Origin: an uncultured Alloprevotella sp.
GTDB lineage: Bacteria; Bacteroidota; Bacteroidia; Bacteroidales; Bacteroidaceae
DNA: 64,000 bases
Direction: 5' to 3'
Assembly: GCA_944322325.1 (NCBI GenBank)
Contig: CALUOQ010000004.1
Location: 1 to 64,000, forward strand
In this document: positions 62,488 through 64,000 of the stretch, piece by piece
Position numbering within the stretch: the first letter of the stretch is position 1
Layout of the letters: every line of letters begins with the position of its first letter
Notes under the pieces: model-generated
The model's input: the letters and a program-made list of their open reading frames with translations, nothing else
Told to the model about the DNA's origin: nothing
Database searches by the model: none
Made by a program: the position numbers and the translations under genes

Positions 62488-64000
62488 TTGAAAGCTAAGA
62501 TACTCCTTCTTCTTTCGGTTTTTGCTCTGCTGTGCTACGCCTCACGTCGCCCCTCGTTCCATGGCCCGACGGCCTTGGCGGGCGCGAGCGCGACGTCGTT
62601 GCCGGCATCGGCTTTCGACAGCCTTTCCCCCGCTTCCGTCCCCGACAGCGCCCGTGCGGACAGCGCGCCTGCCGCGGTGCGCGCAGCCCTTGGCGACTCG
62701 CTGCTTCCCCTGCCCGACTCGCTCCGGACGCATTCCGACTCGTTGCGCCTACCCCTCGACTCGCTGCGGGCAATGGTCGACACGCTGGCCGCCGACAGCC
62801 TGCTGGCCGACTCCCTGACCGCCGACAGTGCCACTGAGAAAAGCTCCGGCATTACCGACCCCATTCACTACGAGGCGCAGGACTCCCTCGTCTACGACGC
62901 CGGGACCGGATTGGCCTGGCTCTACGGTAGCAGCAAGGTGGACTATCAGGACATGAAGCTCGACGCCGCCCAGATTGCCATCGACCTCGACAGCAGTCTG
63001 GTTCACGCGCAGGGCGTGGCCGACACGGCGGGCGTACTCGACGGAAAGCCCGTTTACGTGCAAGGCAGCGACACCTACGAGAGCGAGAAGATGAGCTTCA
63101 ACTTCAAGACCAAGAAGGGATACATCAACAACGTGGCCACCACTCAGGGCAACGGCTACCTGCAGAGCGAGGACTCGAAGCGCACCTCGGACGGCACCCT
63201 CTACCTGCGTCATGCCAAGTACACCACCTGCGACGCCGAGCATCCCCACTTCTATCTCGCCCTGTCGAGCGCGAAAGTCTATCCAGGCAAGGAGGTCATC
63301 TTCGGTCCGGCCCACCTGGTCGTGCAGGACGTCCCCTTGCCGCTGGCCATACCGTACGGATTCTTCCCCTTTAGCAAGAAGTATTCCAGCGGTATCGTCA
63401 TGCCCAAGTACGGCGACGAGACGTCGCGCGGATTCTACCTGCGCGACGGCGGCTACTATTTTGCCCTGAGCGACTACTTCGACCTGACCCTTTTGGGCGA
63501 GATTTACACCAAGGGCTCCTGGGGCGTGAGCGCCGAGACCAACTACAACAAGCGGTATCGCTTCTCGGGCAACTTCTACTTCAGCTACCTCAACACGGTG
63601 GTCGGCGAACGCAACATGCCGGACTACTCCGTGACGAAGAGCATGAAGATTCAGTGGACGCACCGGCAGGACGCCAAGGCGCTGCCCAACTCCTCGTTCT
63701 CGGCCCGCGTCAATTTCGCCTCCGAGAGCTACGAGCGAAACAATCTGGAGAGCATGTACAACCCCCTCTCCTACACCCAGAGCACCCGCGCCAGTTCCGT
63801 GAGCTACTCGCGCACCTTCCCCAACATCGGGCTCACCATCGCCGCCTCGGGTAACCTGTCGCAGAACATGCGCAACAGCTCCGTGGCCGTCACCCTGCCC
63901 GACCTGAGCATCTCGCTCAGCCGCTTTTACCCCTTCAAGCGCCGCAAGGCCGCCGGCCGCGAACGCTGGTACGAGAAGATTGCCGTCTCGTACACCGGAC
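62488..64000 (+). CDS. LptD-like LPS-assembly outer-membrane protein, truncated by the window end
   Basis: An open frame of at least 504 codons running off the right edge. It starts at a TTG (62488) with a signal-peptide-like MKAKILLLLSVFALLCYAS. A Ser/Asp/Leu-rich linker follows, with repeated DSL motifs (DSLLPLPDSLRTHSDSLRL). Then an OstA/LptA-like beta-jellyroll (YDAGTGLAWLYGSSKVDYQDMKLDAAQIAIDLD, about 140-260, cited in part as GSSKVDYQDMKLDAAQIAI), and a beta-barrel starting near AIPYGFFPFSKKYSSGIVMP. The Bacteroidota LptD form is about 850-900 residues, so 40% or so is missing. The function, placing LPS in the outer leaflet, is inferred from family resemblance. No ATG occurs before residue 95, supporting TTG. 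Confidence 0.85.
   Translation, partial: MKAKILLLLSVFALLCYASRRPSFHGPTALAGASATSLPASAFDSLSPASVPDSARADSAPAAVRAALGDSLLPLPDSLRTHSDSLRLPLDSLRAMVDTLAADSLLADSLTADSATEKSSGITDPIHYEAQDSLVYDAGTGLAWLYGSSKVDYQDMKLDAAQIAIDLDSSLVHAQGVADTAGVLDGKPVYVQGSDTYESEKMSFNFKTKKGYINNVATTQGNGYLQSEDSKRTSDGTLYLRHAKYTTCDAEHPHFYLALSSAKVYPGKEVIFGPAHLVVQDVPLPLAIPYGFFPFSKKYSSGIVMPKYGDETSRGFYLRDGGYYFALSDYFDLTLLGEIYTKGSWGVSAETNYNKRYRFSGNFYFSYLNTVVGERNMPDYSVTKSMKIQWTHRQDAKALPNSSFSARVNFASESYERNNLESMYNPLSYTQSTRASSVSYSRTFPNIGLTIAASGNLSQNMRNSSVAVTLPDLSISLSRFYPFKRRKAAGRERWYEKIAVSYTG

Overview
The window is chromosomal DNA from a GC-rich member of the Bacteroidales (Bacteroidota), probably near Prevotellaceae. The evidence is the TAnnTTTG promoter box upstream of many genes, the near absence of Shine-Dalgarno sequences, an N-acyl-ornithine carbamoyltransferase of Bacteroides type, a VOR-type 2-oxoacid:ferredoxin oxidoreductase, a Bacteroidota-type alpha-2-macroglobulin, a Ser-type sulfatase, and Bacteroidota families such as DUF4832 and DUF5063. 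No rRNA, tRNA or CRISPR array was recognised.

Layout. Positions 1-2.2 kb are a visibly less GC-rich accessory segment with two minus-strand genes resembling cargo of Bacteroides conjugative transposons (DUF4942-like and DUF4121-like), a long imperfect hairpin and a possible element junction. 2.4-8.5 kb: a plus-strand run with a small conserved-looking protein, PlsC-type acyltransferase, an amidase/FN3 'xanthan lyase'-type secreted protein, a small protein and YgiQ radical SAM. 8.5-17.8 kb: secreted GH35 beta-galactosidase, a 1904-residue alpha-2-macroglobulin and a phytase-like esterase. 17.9-23 kb (minus): DUF4832 protein, ComF, omega-amidase, PP2C-like protein, GH16 glucanase. 23-29.6 kb: acyl-ornithine carbamoyltransferase, a biotin-dependent carboxylase/decarboxylase cluster, a secreted Cys-rich protein, PrmA and an RsmF-like methyltransferase. 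29.8-35.2 kb (minus): a VOR-type oxidoreductase operon with an extra membrane protein and an HHH outer-membrane protein. 35.8-42.2 kb: frr, rsgA, NfeD, floA and a large GH33 sialidase. 42.2-53 kb: asd, a CPA2 antiporter, tcdA, alaS, a MerR regulator, dgkA, PAP2, RlmI, a 3'-5' exonuclease and DUF5063. 53-64 kb: ftsK, lolA-like, trxB, NlpC/P60, rfbC, lepA, a sulfatase and a truncated LptD-like gene.

Functionally the window mixes housekeeping genes (translation, cell envelope, arginine and aspartate-family biosynthesis, redox) with secreted glycan-degrading enzymes (GH35, GH16, GH33, sulfatase), which fits a host-associated glycan forager.

The most unusual signal is a dispersed, modular palindromic repeat found at eight loci (about 11.9, 19.5, 27.0, 35.6, 46.3, 57.8, 60.7 and 62.3 kb). 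It is built from three interchangeable arm types (ACTACGATAG, GCTGCGACAG and GTAGTCCCAG) with A/T-rich spacers and ends reading AAAACAAGT...ACTTGTTTT. Arms vary between copies but stay self-complementary. Three of the eight copies lie inside protein-coding genes and are translated in frame: within the alpha-2-macroglobulin, as the apparent signal peptide of the sulfatase, and in the Cys-rich secreted protein.
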